Made by a program: the position numbers and the translations under genes. This document shows positions 8,602 to 17,421 of a stretch of 63,778 bases of DNA, in pieces (position 1 is the first letter of the stretch; each line of letters opens with the position of its first letter). The notes beneath the pieces were generated by a model. It ran no database searches and had not been told where the DNA came from. It saw only the letters and a program-made list of their open reading frames with translations. Origin of the DNA: Flavobacterium limi (GTDB lineage Bacteria; Bacteroidota; Bacteroidia; Flavobacteriales; Flavobacteriaceae); assembly GCF_010645075.1 (NCBI RefSeq), contig NZ_JAADZV010000016.1, positions 1 to 63,778 on the forward strand, given 5' to 3'.

Positions 8602-11577
8602 ATGCAGAATAAAGGACTTATTAAATTTTTCGCAATTCTATTTGCATTGGTAAGTATTTACCAACTTTCTTTCACTTTTGTGGCAAATAATGTCAAAGAA
8701 GAAGCCAAAGCTTTTGCAGGAGATAATCCTGATAAGGAATTAAAATATTTAGATTCCATTGGTAAAGTGAAGGTTTTTGATCTTGGTTTTACAGATTTTA
8801 CTTACAATGAAGTAAAAAACAAACAATTAAATAAAGGACTTGACTTAGAAGGAGGAATCAATGTGATTCTTCAAATTTCTATTAAAGATGTTTTGAAAGG
8901 TTTGGCTAATAATTCTAAAAACCCCGTCTTTAACAAATCATTAGCCGATGCAAGTGCCAATTTAGAAGGAAATAAGACCTATTTAAATAAGTTTTTTGAA
9001 GCTTTTGAAGCGAACTCAAAAGGTGAGGTGAAATTAGCATCACCTGATATTTTTGCAAACAGAAGTTTACAGGGAGAAGGTGGTATCGATTTTCAAATGT
9101 CAGATGCACAAGCTCAAAAAGTAATTAAAAGAAAAGTTGACGAGTCTGTTGAAAGTGCTTTCAAAGTATTAAGAGAACGTATCGATAAGTTTGGTGTTAC
9201 TCAGCCAAACGTTCAGAAATTAGGAGAAACAGGAAGGATCTTAGTTGAACTTCCAGGTGCTAAAGATGTTGACAGAATTAAGAAATTATTAGGAGGAAAA
9301 GCTCAATTGGAGTTTTGGGAAACTTTTAAAATTGAAGAAATTGGAAATTTTTTAGTTGCTACTAATGAGGCTTTAAAAAAGACTGAAATCAAAAAAACAG
9401 AAACTAAAGCTGTTGTTAAAGATTCATTGAATGCCTTGTTAACAGATGCTAAGGATTCAGTTGATACTAAAAAAGGAAACAATCCATTATTTGACAAAAT
9501 GATTGGTCAGGGTGGCGGACCGGTTTTAGGTTATTTTGCCCCAAAAGATACTGCAGTTGTTAATGAGTATTTTAAAAGACCTGAAATCAAAGTTTTATTG
9601 GCAGGAGACCAGCACAATGCAAAATTTGTTTGGAGTAAACCAACTGTTACAAAAGATGCAAAAGGAAAAGATATTGAAGCTGTAGAATTATATGCTTTAA
9701 AAGGAAACAGAGATAATGCTCCTGCTATGAGCGGAGGTGTTGTTACAGATGCAAAAGATACTTTTGATCAACTAGGAAAACCTGCTGTATCTATGCAAAT
9801 GAACAGTCAGGGTGCTAAAATTTGGGAAGAATTGACAGGAAGAGCTTTTTCTCAAAAAAGCTATATAGCTATTGTTTTGGATAATGTAGTTTATTCTGCA
9901 CCAGGAGTTACAAGCGGACCAATTGCAGGAGGAAGATCTGAAATTACAGGTTCTTTTGATGTTGCTGAAACTAAAGATTTAGCAAACGTATTAAATGCAG
10001 GTAAGTTACCGGCTTCTGCAGATATTATTCAGTCTACTGTAGTGGGTCCATCTTTAGGTCAGGCAGCTATTGATGCAGGGACTATCTCAGCTGTATTGGG
10101 ATTTTTATTAGTTTGTCTATGGATGGTATTTTATTATGGTAAAGCAGGTTGGTATGCTAATCTTGCTTTATTATTAAATTTACTTTTCTTGTTCGGAATT
10201 ATGGCAAGTTTTGGTTTTGTGTTAACATTACCGGGTATTGCAGGTATCGTATTAACATTGGGTACGGCTGTGGATGCTAATATTATTATATTTGAAAGAG
10301 CAAAAGAAGAATTACGTGAAGGTAAGTCATTGTCAGAAGCTGTTATAGCATCTTACGGATGGCATGGAGCGATGCGTTCTATTATTGATGCAAACGTTAC
10401 TCACGTATTGACAGGTGCTATCTTATTTATTTTCGGAACAGGTCCAATTAAAGGTTTTGCTTTGACTTTACTTATTGGAATTGTAACTTCATTGTTTACT
10501 TCAATCTTTATTGCAAGAATTTTTATTGACAGAAACATAGCAGGAAAAGCAGATTTAACTTTCTCTACAAACATTACTAAAAATTGGTTTACTAATTTCC
10601 ACTATGATTTTATTAAAGTGAAAAAATTCACTTATATTTTCTCATCTATTGTAACAGTGGTAAGTTTAGTTTCTATATTCTTCGTTAACGGATTGGATGA
10701 AGGTGTTGATTTTGTTGGTGGTAGAACTTTTCAGGTTAAGTTTGAAAAACCTGTAGATGCAACAGTTATTTCTGATGAATTGTCTACTGCTTTTGCTACT
10801 CCGGTTGAAGCTAAAATTTTGGGTGATGAAGATCAATTGAAAATCACGACAAAATACAAAATTAAAGAAGATGGTATAGCTGTAGATGAAGAAGTAAATC
10901 AAAAATTATATAAAGCATTAGCCAAATATTTCCCTAATGTTTCTTATGAGAAATTTACAAACACATATGATGGTAAAAGGATTGGAGTTTTACAGGCTTC
11001 AAAGGTAGGGGCTTCAATTTCAGAAGATATCAAAACGAACTCATACTGGGCAGTTCTTGGTGCCATGGCAGTTATTTTCTTATACTTAATGGTATCTTTC
11101 CGTAAGTGGCAGTATTCACTAGGTGCGATTGCAGCTGTAGCGCATGATGTAATCTTTGTATTAGGAATTTATTCTTTATGTTATAAATTCATGCCTTTCC
11201 ACATGGAAATGGATCAGCATTTTATCGCGGCTATCCTTACGGTTATTGGTTACTCTATGAATGATACTGTGATTGTGTTTGACAGGGTAAGAGAATTTAT
11301 CATAGGAAATCGTAAAGGTAGTTTTGAAGATATTGTAAATGCTTCTATTAATACTACTTTATCAAGAACATTGAATACTTCATTAATGATGATTATCGTG
11401 TTATTAACGATGTTTATCTTTGGTGGAGAATCAATTAGAGGATTTATCTTTGCAATGTTAATAGGTATTGTTGTGGGAACATATTCTTCATTGTTTATCG
11501 CTACGCCAGTATTGGTTGATACGATTTCTAAAGATGAGAAACATACAATCGAAGACAAGCATAATAGTAAGGTTTAA
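8602..11577 (+). CDS. secDF: Fused protein translocase subunit SecDF
   Basis: A 991-residue inner-membrane protein that joins SecD (about 1-620) and SecF (about 640-991) in one chain, as is usual in Bacteroidota. It uses the proton gradient to help pull secreted proteins through SecYEG. Visible features are one N-terminal membrane segment, the large periplasmic P1 domain with FRVLRERIDKFGV-like sequence, the SecD transport motif GTAVDANIIIFERAKEE, and the matching SecF motif YSMNDTVIVFDRVREF. Twelve membrane segments are expected. A strong terminator follows the gene. Confidence 0.96.
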   Translation: MQNKGLIKFFAILFALVSIYQLSFTFVANNVKEEAKAFAGDNPDKELKYLDSIGKVKVFDLGFTDFTYNEVKNKQLNKGLDLEGGINVILQISIKDVLKGLANNSKNPVFNKSLADASANLEGNKTYLNKFFEAFEANSKGEVKLASPDIFANRSLQGEGGIDFQMSDAQAQKVIKRKVDESVESAFKVLRERIDKFGVTQPNVQKLGETGRILVELPGAKDVDRIKKLLGGKAQLEFWETFKIEEIGNFLVATNEALKKTEIKKTETKAVVKDSLNALLTDAKDSVDTKKGNNPLFDKMIGQGGGPVLGYFAPKDTAVVNEYFKRPEIKVLLAGDQHNAKFVWSKPTVTKDAKGKDIEAVELYALKGNRDNAPAMSGGVVTDAKDTFDQLGKPAVSMQMNSQGAKIWEELTGRAFSQKSYIAIVLDNVVYSAPGVTSGPIAGGRSEITGSFDVAETKDLANVLNAGKLPASADIIQSTVVGPSLGQAAIDAGTISAVLGFLLVCLWMVFYYGKAGWYANLALLLNLLFLFGIMASFGFVLTLPGIAGIVLTLGTAVDANIIIFERAKEELREGKSLSEAVIASYGWHGAMRSIIDANVTHVLTGAILFIFGTGPIKGFALTLLIGIVTSLFTSIFIARIFIDRNIAGKADLTFSTNITKNWFTNFHYDFIKVKKFTYIFSSIVTVVSLVSIFFVNGLDEGVDFVGGRTFQVKFEKPVDATVISDELSTAFATPVEAKILGDEDQLKITTKYKIKEDGIAVDEEVNQKLYKALAKYFPNVSYEKFTNTYDGKRIGVLQASKVGASISEDIKTNSYWAVLGAMAVIFLYLMVSFRKWQYSLGAIAAVAHDVIFVLGIYSLCYKFMPFHMEMDQHFIAAILTVIGYSMNDTVIVFDRVREFIIGNRKGSFEDIVNASINTTLSRTLNTSLMMIIVLLTMFIFGGESIRGFIFAMLIGIVVGTYSSLFIATPVLVDTISKDEKHTIEDKHNSKV

Positions 11578-11603
11578 TATAAATCTTAACTAAATATGTA
11601 GAG

Positions 11604-11634
11604 AAAGATCCAGTAAAAGCTGGATCTTTTTTTT
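11604..11634 (+). terminator. Hairpin terminator after secDF
   Basis: AAAGATCCAG and CTGGATCTTT form a 10 bp stem with a 6-base loop and a following T run. Confidence 0.9.
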
Positions 11635-11669
11635 GTTTATATTGGAATTGTAAGAGAGATTTTTAGTGA

Positions 11670-11831
11670 AGTTACTACTCTCAAAAAAAAATAATATTAG
11701 AAGAATTATGGAGTTTAGCGTTCAATCACAGTTTTCAAAGAGAATTTACTTTTGAGGATAGGTTAATATTTAATGATTTTGAACATTCTTTAAATAAATG
11801 TTTGACTGAAAAAAGTATAATTCTGAAATAG
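11670..11831 (+). pseudogene. Start-less open frame, possible gene remnant
   Basis: 53 codons open from just after a TGA at 11667 to TAG at 11829-11831, containing ILEELWSLAFNHSFQREF and FEDRLIFNDFEHSLNK. It has no usable start codon and no family that I recognise. The composition looks protein-like, so it may be what is left of a gene, but chance is possible. Confidence 0.25.
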
Positions 11832-11883
11832 GAAAAATATACATTGTGTAATTTTGTGTGTAGAAAGATTTTGAGCTTTTGTT

Positions 11884-12030
11884 ATGGCTAGACCCCTAAA
11901 GATATTAAGAAAAGAACCTGCTGTTGAATATAAATTAAACTTGAATTTGACTCTTTAAAAAAAAAAAATAGTGAACAAAGGATAAGGTTTTACAACATTA
12001 ATTTTAATCGAGTCAAAAGAAATTTTGAGT
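11884..12030 (+). pseudogene. Broken small gene, possibly of mobile-element origin
   Basis: An ATG frame gives MARPLKILRKEPAVEYKLNL and a few more residues, and stops at 11956-11958 just before a run of twelve A's. Another frame then continues (KKNSEQRIRFYNINFNRVKR) until a TAG near 12028. A slip in the A run could have split one gene. The MARP..I..KEP start recalls small mobilisation proteins of Bacteroidota elements, but the match is weak and from memory only. Confidence 0.25.
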
Positions 12031-12176
12031 AGCAAAAAAAAATGAAAAAATTTGTGTTTGATGAGTTTTTGAAAGATGTTGAGAAATGTTTTATTTAAAA
12101 TGTTTTTGTTAGAAATGTTTTTGTGAAGTCAGATTAATTCACAGTACAAGAAAAGGTCTTTTGAAACAAAACATCT

Positions 12177-12256
12177 AACAACCCTGATCGAAGCGGCGTC
12201 CTTTTATGCCTGGGTTTGGTATAAAAGATACAGAGGAGAGCAGGATAAAAGTTGTT
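12177..12256 (-). repeat. Structured dispersed repeat, copy A (reverse orientation)
   Basis: One of four related elements in the window. On the plus strand the outer arms AACAAC (12177-12182) and GTTGTT (12251-12256) pair, continued by CCTG and CAGG. The inner hairpin is TTTTATGCC (12202-12210) with GGTATAAAA (12218-12226), including one G-T pair. Compared with the other copies the sequence is diverged, but both stems are kept. It lies between convergent secDF and lgt. Confidence 0.7.
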
Positions 12257-12311
12257 ATGGAAATGTGCTGCCAGCTTCTAATAATATTTACATTATCAGA
12301 TAGTTTTCTGT

Positions 12312-12343
12312 AAAAAAAAAGCCTAATATTTGGAATATCAGGC
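12312..12343 (-). terminator. Terminator of the lgt transcript
   Basis: On the minus strand GCCTGATATT and AATATTAGGC form a 10 bp stem with a short loop followed by nine T's. Confidence 0.85.
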
Positions 12344-12367
12344 ATTTGAATAATTTGTGATTTAGTT

Positions 12368-13300
12368 TTAAGATGCTGCCAAAGGATTTCTTTGAGCTCT
12401 AATAATAAAGAAAAGCCCAATGATGATAAACGGTATGCTTAGCCATTGTCCGGTTGAAAAATAGCCTAATGCATTTTCAAATCCTCCCTGACTTTCTTTT
12501 ACAAATTCTACAATAAAACGTACTACAAACAGAAGTACTAAGAACAAACCAAATAAATAGCCTGATTTAAGTCTTGCATTAGTTTTCCAGTACAGAAAAA
12601 ATAAAATAGCAAATACAAAAATATAAGAGAATGCCTCGTATAACTGAGTTGGATGCTTTACAGGAACTTCTGCTAATATTTGGGCAAATTTAGGATCTGT
12701 TGCTATTGCGGTATAAGCTTCTTTTGGATCTGCAATTCCTGTTTTACTGATTGCTTCGTTTTTACTGAATTGATCGTGTAAAAAGCGAATTCCAAATGCA
12801 GAAGAAGTTTCTTGCCCGATAATCTCTGAGTTCATGAAGTTTCCGATACGTACAAAAATAGCACCGCTTGCTACTGGAATAACCACTCGGTCTAAAATCC
12901 ATAATAAAGGACGTTTTAGAATCATTTTGCTGTAATAATACATCGCGATTATAATTGCAATGGCCGCGCCATGACTTGCTAATCCCTGGAATCCTGTAAA
13001 TTGAAATTCGGGTTCGAATTTAAATGGTAAAAAGATTTCAAGTAAATGATTTCTGAAATATTCCCAATCATAAAATAAAACATGTCCTAAACGGGCTCCA
13101 ATAAGAGTTGCTAAAACGGTCCAGACAAAAAGAGAATCGAGCTTGTCTATTGATTCATTTTCGCGTTCGAAAATCTTTTTCATCAGGAACCAGCCCAGAC
13201 CAAAAGCAATTACGAACATTAAACTGTAATAGCGAATCATAAAAAATCCTAAATCAATTCCTTCAGAAGGATTCCAAACGATGTTTAAAGCGTGTATCAT
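12368..13300 (-). CDS. lgt: Prolipoprotein diacylglyceryl transferase
   Basis: A 310-residue inner-membrane enzyme that moves diacylglycerol from phosphatidylglycerol to the lipobox cysteine of prolipoproteins, the first step in lipoprotein maturation. Visible features are about seven membrane segments, His110 in QGLASHGAAIAI, and the Lgt signature VRIGNFMNSEIIG from 150 with the conserved Arg151. The loop at about 163-200 is longer than in E. coli, as I recall for Bacteroidota. Several lipoproteins encoded in this window would be its substrates. It is the last gene of the leftward cysS-yidD-lgt run. Confidence 0.95.
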   Translation of the reverse strand: MIHALNIVWNPSEGIDLGFFMIRYYSLMFVIAFGLGWFLMKKIFERENESIDKLDSLFVWTVLATLIGARLGHVLFYDWEYFRNHLLEIFLPFKFEPEFQFTGFQGLASHGAAIAIIIAMYYYSKMILKRPLLWILDRVVIPVASGAIFVRIGNFMNSEIIGQETSSAFGIRFLHDQFSKNEAISKTGIADPKEAYTAIATDPKFAQILAEVPVKHPTQLYEAFSYIFVFAILFFLYWKTNARLKSGYLFGLFLVLLFVVRFIVEFVKESQGGFENALGYFSTGQWLSIPFIIIGLFFIIRAQRNPLAAS

Positions 13301-13369
13301 GTAGTATTATGTTTTTTTTAGATAGTTGTAAAAATAAATATTTAAAACAGAGTAAGTCTTTATTTAAAG

Positions 13370-13609
13370 TTAATGTTTATGCGAACATTTCTTTTCAGGT
13401 ACGGGATCATAACCGCTTTTTCCCCAGGGATGGCAACTCAAAATTCGTTTGATTCCTAAATATCCGCCATGAAATAATCCATGTTTTTGCAAAGCTTCAA
13501 TCATGTAACTTGAACATGTTGGTTCAAATCTGCAAGATGCCGGTGTAAATGGTGAAATTGCATTTTGGTAAAAGCGTACTAATAAAACAAATGGAGTGAT
13601 AACTTTCAT
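13370..13609 (-). CDS. yidD: Membrane protein insertion efficiency factor YidD
   Basis: A 79-residue small protein with the family pattern CRFEPTCSSYMIEALQKHG followed by G..GIKRILSCHPWGKSGYDPVP. YidD assists YidC-dependent insertion of inner-membrane proteins and associates with the membrane through an amphipathic helix. It lies 22 bases after cysS and 69 bases before lgt on the same strand, so the three genes probably share a transcript. Identification is secure. Confidence 0.95.
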   Translation of the reverse strand: MKVITPFVLLVRFYQNAISPFTPASCRFEPTCSSYMIEALQKHGLFHGGYLGIKRILSCHPWGKSGYDPVPEKKCSHKH

Positions 13610-13631
13610 GGTTTATTAGAAGATTATTTGA

Positions 13632-15110
13632 TTATATCGAAAAGGTTGTTCCCTCTTTTCCGTCTTTTAATTGAATGCCTAAAGCGATCAATTGGTCACG
13701 AATCTGGTCAGAAAGTACAAAGTTCTTATCAGCCCTGGCCTGATTTCTCATTGAGATAAGCATGTTTACTACACCTTCTAATTTATCGTTATTGCTGTCA
13801 GCAGCCTTCTCGTCGCTTAAACCTAAAACATCAAATACGAAAGCATTAATTGCTGTTGAAAATGATTTTAAATCTTCTGCAGAAATGGTCTCTTTGCCTT
13901 CTTTTAATAAATTAATATAACGAACTCCTTCAAATAAATGGGCAATTAAAATAGGAGTATTGAAATCATCATTCATTGCGTCATAACACAATTGTTTCCA
14001 TGCAGCAAAATCAATAGAACTTGAAGTGCCTGCTGAAATAGCCGGCAATGCATCAAGCGCTTCCATTAATCTTTTATATCCTTTTTCGGCAGCAGTTACG
14101 GCATCATCAGAAAAATCAAGGATGCTTCTGTAATGTGCCTGTAACATAAAAAACCTTGTTACTGAAGCAGAAAATGGTTTGCTTAAAACAGTATTGTCTC
14201 CACTTAAAATTTCTCCTGGAAGGATGTTGTTTCCGGTAGATTTAGCCATTTTTTTGCCGTTTAACGTAAGCATGTTGGCATGCATCCAGTAATTTACCGG
14301 AGACTGACCGGTGCAGGCTTCATTTTGTGCAATTTCGCATTCGTGGTGTGGGAATTTCAAATCCATTCCGCCACCGTGAATATCAAAATGATTTCCAAGG
14401 TATTTGGTGCTCATTGCAGTACATTCAAGATGCCAGCCCGGAAAACCGTCACTCCATGGCGAAGGCCATCTCATAATATGTTCAGGTTCTGCTTTTTTCC
14501 AAAGGGCAAAATCCTGTGGATTTCTTTTGTCAGACTGTCCATCAAGGTCACGGGTATTCGCTAACATATCTTCGATATTTCTGCCACTTAGAATTCCGTA
14601 GTTGTTGGTTTCGTTATATTTTACAACATCAAAATAAACGGATCCGTTAGCTTCATAACCAATTCCGGTATCAATAATTTTTTTGATAATTTCAATTTGT
14701 TCTATGATATGTCCGGTAGCTGTTGGCTCTATGCTTGGCGGTAAAAAATTGAAAGCTTTCAGAATATCATGAAAATCGACAGTGTAGCGCTGTACCACTT
14801 CCATAGGTTCCAATTGTTCCAGACGTGCTTTTTTTGCAATTTTATCTTCACCTTCATCGACATCATCTACAATATGTCCAACGTCCGTAATATTTCTTAC
14901 GTATCTTACTTTATAATCAAGATGTAAAAAATACCTGAATATGACATCAAAAGACATAAATGTTCTCACATTTCCTAAGTGAACATTACTATATACGGTA
15001 GGGCCACAAACATACATTCCAACGTTTCCTTCATGGATAGGCTTGAAATTTTCTTTTTCACCCGAAAGCGAGTTGTATATTTTTAAATGCTGACTAGTGT
15101 ATAAAGGCAT
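13632..15110 (-). CDS. cysS: Cysteinyl-tRNA synthetase
   Basis: A 492-residue class I aminoacyl-tRNA synthetase that loads cysteine on tRNA-Cys. The ATP-binding HIGH motif is HLGN at 44-47 after CGPTVYSNV, with the zinc ligand Cys35 in YVCGPTVY. The KMSKS loop is KMAKSTGNN near residue 290. The zinc-site segment GWHLECTAMS and HGGGMDLKFPHHECE are present. The length is slightly over that of E. coli CysS (461). It starts just left of a structured dispersed repeat (copy B), which therefore lies in its upstream or leader region. Confidence 0.96.
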   Translation of the reverse strand: MPLYTSQHLKIYNSLSGEKENFKPIHEGNVGMYVCGPTVYSNVHLGNVRTFMSFDVIFRYFLHLDYKVRYVRNITDVGHIVDDVDEGEDKIAKKARLEQLEPMEVVQRYTVDFHDILKAFNFLPPSIEPTATGHIIEQIEIIKKIIDTGIGYEANGSVYFDVVKYNETNNYGILSGRNIEDMLANTRDLDGQSDKRNPQDFALWKKAEPEHIMRWPSPWSDGFPGWHLECTAMSTKYLGNHFDIHGGGMDLKFPHHECEIAQNEACTGQSPVNYWMHANMLTLNGKKMAKSTGNNILPGEILSGDNTVLSKPFSASVTRFFMLQAHYRSILDFSDDAVTAAEKGYKRLMEALDALPAISAGTSSSIDFAAWKQLCYDAMNDDFNTPILIAHLFEGVRYINLLKEGKETISAEDLKSFSTAINAFVFDVLGLSDEKAADSNNDKLEGVVNMLISMRNQARADKNFVLSDQIRDQLIALGIQLKDGKEGTTFSI

Positions 15111-15130
15111 ATTTTAATTTATTTTTTTTA

Positions 15131-15205
15131 GGAGCTAATCCTGCTCTTCACTGTATCTTTTATGGTGAACCCCACCATAAAAGGATGTCGCTTCGATCAG
15201 GGCTA
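15131..15205 (+). repeat. Structured dispersed repeat, copy B
   Basis: A 75 bp element. The outer pairing is AGC (15133-15135) with GCT (15202-15204) and CCTG (15140-15143) with CAGG (15198-15201). The inner hairpin is TTTTATGGTG (15158-15167) with CACCATAAAA (15173-15182), 10 bp around an AACCC loop. It lies between folE and cysS, about 20 bases before the cysS start. Confidence 0.85.
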
Positions 15206-15234
15206 GACAATAAATAATAGAAATATAGTAATAA

Positions 15235-15906
15235 TTAGAATTGTGTATCTAATTTAATATAATCTAAAAATTCTCTTTTTGTTTGAGGTTCTTTGAATTT
15301 TCCACCAAATTCAGACGTAACAGTACTGCTTTCAATATCTTTAATTCCTCTTGAATTTACGCAGAGATGTTTTGCATCTATAACGCACGCAACATCTTCT
15401 GTTCCAAGGGCTTTTTGTAATTCCTGAACAATCTGCATGGTTAAACGTTCCTGAACCTGCGGTCTTTTGGCATAATATTCAACAATACGGTTCATTTTTG
15501 ATAAACCAATAACTCTTCCGCTGGAAATATAAGCGACATGAGCCCTGCCAATGATTGGTAATAAGTGGTGTTCACAGGTAGAATAAACGGTAATGTTTTT
15601 TTCTACCAGCATTTCGCCATATTTGTAGTTATTATCGAAAGTAGAAGCTTTTGGTTGTTTTGCCGGGTTAAGTCCGCCAAAAATTTCTTTTACAAACATT
15701 TTTGCTACACGGTTTGGAGTCCCTTTTATGCTGTCATCTGTCAAATCCATTCCAAGTGTCTGCAGAATATTTTCAACATCTTTTTTTATTTTTTCAATTT
15801 TTTCATCATCAGTCAAGGCAAACGCATCTTCTCTTAAAGGGTTTTTTGCATTACTGCTAAAATGATTGTCACCTATTTCGTCTAAAAAATCTTCGTTATT
15901 TGTCAT
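15235..15906 (-). CDS. folE: GTP cyclohydrolase I
   Basis: A 223-residue enzyme that converts GTP to dihydroneopterin triphosphate, the first step of folate and pterin synthesis. The zinc ligands are Cys111 and His114 (STCEHHLLPIIG) and Cys182 (AKHLCVNSRG). GLSKMNRIVEYYAKRPQVQERLT and the C-terminal REFLDYI match the family. The first 35 residues are a poorly conserved N-terminal extension. It is transcribed leftward and followed by the dispersed repeat and cysS. This is the classic FolE type, not the FolE2 type. Confidence 0.96.
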   Translation of the reverse strand: MTNNEDFLDEIGDNHFSSNAKNPLREDAFALTDDEKIEKIKKDVENILQTLGMDLTDDSIKGTPNRVAKMFVKEIFGGLNPAKQPKASTFDNNYKYGEMLVEKNITVYSTCEHHLLPIIGRAHVAYISSGRVIGLSKMNRIVEYYAKRPQVQERLTMQIVQELQKALGTEDVACVIDAKHLCVNSRGIKDIESSTVTSEFGGKFKEPQTKREFLDYIKLDTQF

Positions 15907-16053
15907 TAAAAACTACTATTATAATGTGGTATATCTTTTTAAGGCGGTAAAGATAATTAATAAATAGGAAACCTTTTCTATCGTTTTTACTATTAATTAC
16001 TCCTTTTTGGATATAATATTAAATTAAAACCCAAAGTGGTTTCTTAAAAACAC

Positions 16054-16086
16054 AAAAGACAATAACTTAGTCAGTTATTGCCTTTT
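16054..16086 (-). terminator. Terminator of the aminotransferase gene
   Basis: On the minus strand AAAAGGCAATAAC and GTTATTGTCTTTT form a 13-position stem with one mismatch or wobble and a 7-base loop. It lies between the aminotransferase and folE, both leftward. Confidence 0.7.
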
Positions 16087-16107
16087 GAAGTCTCTATTTA
16101 AATCTTG

Positions 16108-17304
16108 TTATTTTTTGTTGTAAGCGGTAAGTGCTTCTTTCAATATATTTACAGCGGTAGTCAAATCCTTTTTATTTAATACATAAGCAATTCGAACCTG
16201 ATTCAAACCCATTCCCGGAGTCGAATAAAAACCTGCTGCAGGTGCTACCATTACAGTTTCTCCGTTCAAATCATAACTTTCCAGAAGCCATTGTGCAAAA
16301 TCTTCAGAATTGTCTATTGGTAACTGTGCTATACAATAAAAAGCTCCTTTTGGCTTAGTAACGATAACTCCTTCAATTTTATTTAATTCACTAATAAGTG
16401 TATCACGACGGCTTTTGTATTCTGAAATTACTTCATCAAAATAACTCTGGGGCGTATCGATTGCAGCTTCGCAGGCAATTTGTTCAATTGTCGGCGGACT
16501 TAAGCGTGCCTGTGCAAATTTCATTACCGTTGCTAAAACCTGCTTGTTTTTTGTTACTAAACAGCCAATTCTGGCACCACACATACTGTAGCGTTTTGAA
16601 ACAGAATCAACCATTATAACATTTTGCTGGATGTCTTCTAAGTTCATTACTGAAAAATGTACATCATCTCCATCGTACAAAAATTCACGATATACTTCAT
16701 CAGCAATTAAATACAAATCATGCTTTTTTACTAAGCCTGCCAATTGTTTAATTTCTGATTCAGAATATAAGTAACCAGTCGGATTTCCGGGATTGCAAAT
16801 CAGGATTGCTTTTGTTCTGGGTGTAATTAATTTTTCAACTTCTTCAATGCTTGGTAATGCAAATGCGGTTTCAATTGTAGAAACAAGAGGCACCACAGTT
16901 GCGCTCGTTGATGATGCAAATGCATGGTAATTAGCATAAAATGGTTCCGGGATAATAATTTCATCTCCAGGATCTGTAATTGTGGCCAGTGCAAAAAGTA
17001 AGGCTTCAGAGCCACCAGTGGTTACAATGATGTCTTCTGGGTTAACGTTTACATTTTGGCGCTGGTAAAAATGAGCTAATTTTTTTCTATAGCTTTCATA
17101 TCCTGCAGACGGACTGTATTCTATAATACTCAAATCAATATTTTTTACCGCCTCGATGGCCACATCCGGTGTCTTGATATCCGGTTGACCAATGTTTAAA
17201 TGATACACTTTGTGTCCTTTTTTCTTTGCTAAATCTGCAAAAGGAGCCAGCTTGCGTATCGGTGATTCGGGCATGTTTCTACCCTTGTGTGAAATTGTTG
17301 GCAT
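16108..17304 (-). CDS. PLP-dependent aminotransferase, class I (AspC-like)
   Basis: A 398-residue fold type I enzyme. Visible features are SAGYESYRKKLA, TTGGSEALLFAL at 95-106, the NPGNPTG loop at 171-177 with Asn174, Asp202 and Tyr205 in ADEVYREF, and the PLP lysine Lys237 in DSVSKRYSMCGARIG. It belongs to the gamma group of aspartate aminotransferases, whose members use aspartate, aromatic or other amino acids, so the exact substrate is uncertain. The SVSKRYSMCG segment is typical of a Bacteroidota subgroup. A terminator follows at 16054-16086. Confidence 0.88.
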   Translation of the reverse strand: MPTISHKGRNMPESPIRKLAPFADLAKKKGHKVYHLNIGQPDIKTPDVAIEAVKNIDLSIIEYSPSAGYESYRKKLAHFYQRQNVNVNPEDIIVTTGGSEALLFALATITDPGDEIIIPEPFYANYHAFASSTSATVVPLVSTIETAFALPSIEEVEKLITPRTKAILICNPGNPTGYLYSESEIKQLAGLVKKHDLYLIADEVYREFLYDGDDVHFSVMNLEDIQQNVIMVDSVSKRYSMCGARIGCLVTKNKQVLATVMKFAQARLSPPTIEQIACEAAIDTPQSYFDEVISEYKSRRDTLISELNKIEGVIVTKPKGAFYCIAQLPIDNSEDFAQWLLESYDLNGETVMVAPAAGFYSTPGMGLNQVRIAYVLNKKDLTTAVNILKEALTAYNKK

Positions 17305-17421
17305 GAGTATAAATTATTGAAGTGCAAATTTGCATTTTTTTTTCGAATTTAACGCCAACAATACAGGGACTTATAAAAATGTAACAATAATCAATATTTT
17401 TAGTAATTTTATAATAAAAAA

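Larger units (their letters stand above)
11635..12311. other. Gene-poor stretch with decayed coding remnants
   Basis: Between the secDF and lgt terminators I see no intact gene. It holds short start-less or stop-broken frames (11670-11831, 11884-11958 and the frame after it), several A runs, and one degenerate copy of the structured dispersed repeat at 12177-12256. It looks like an old insertion or dead gene that has decayed. Confidence 0.6.
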
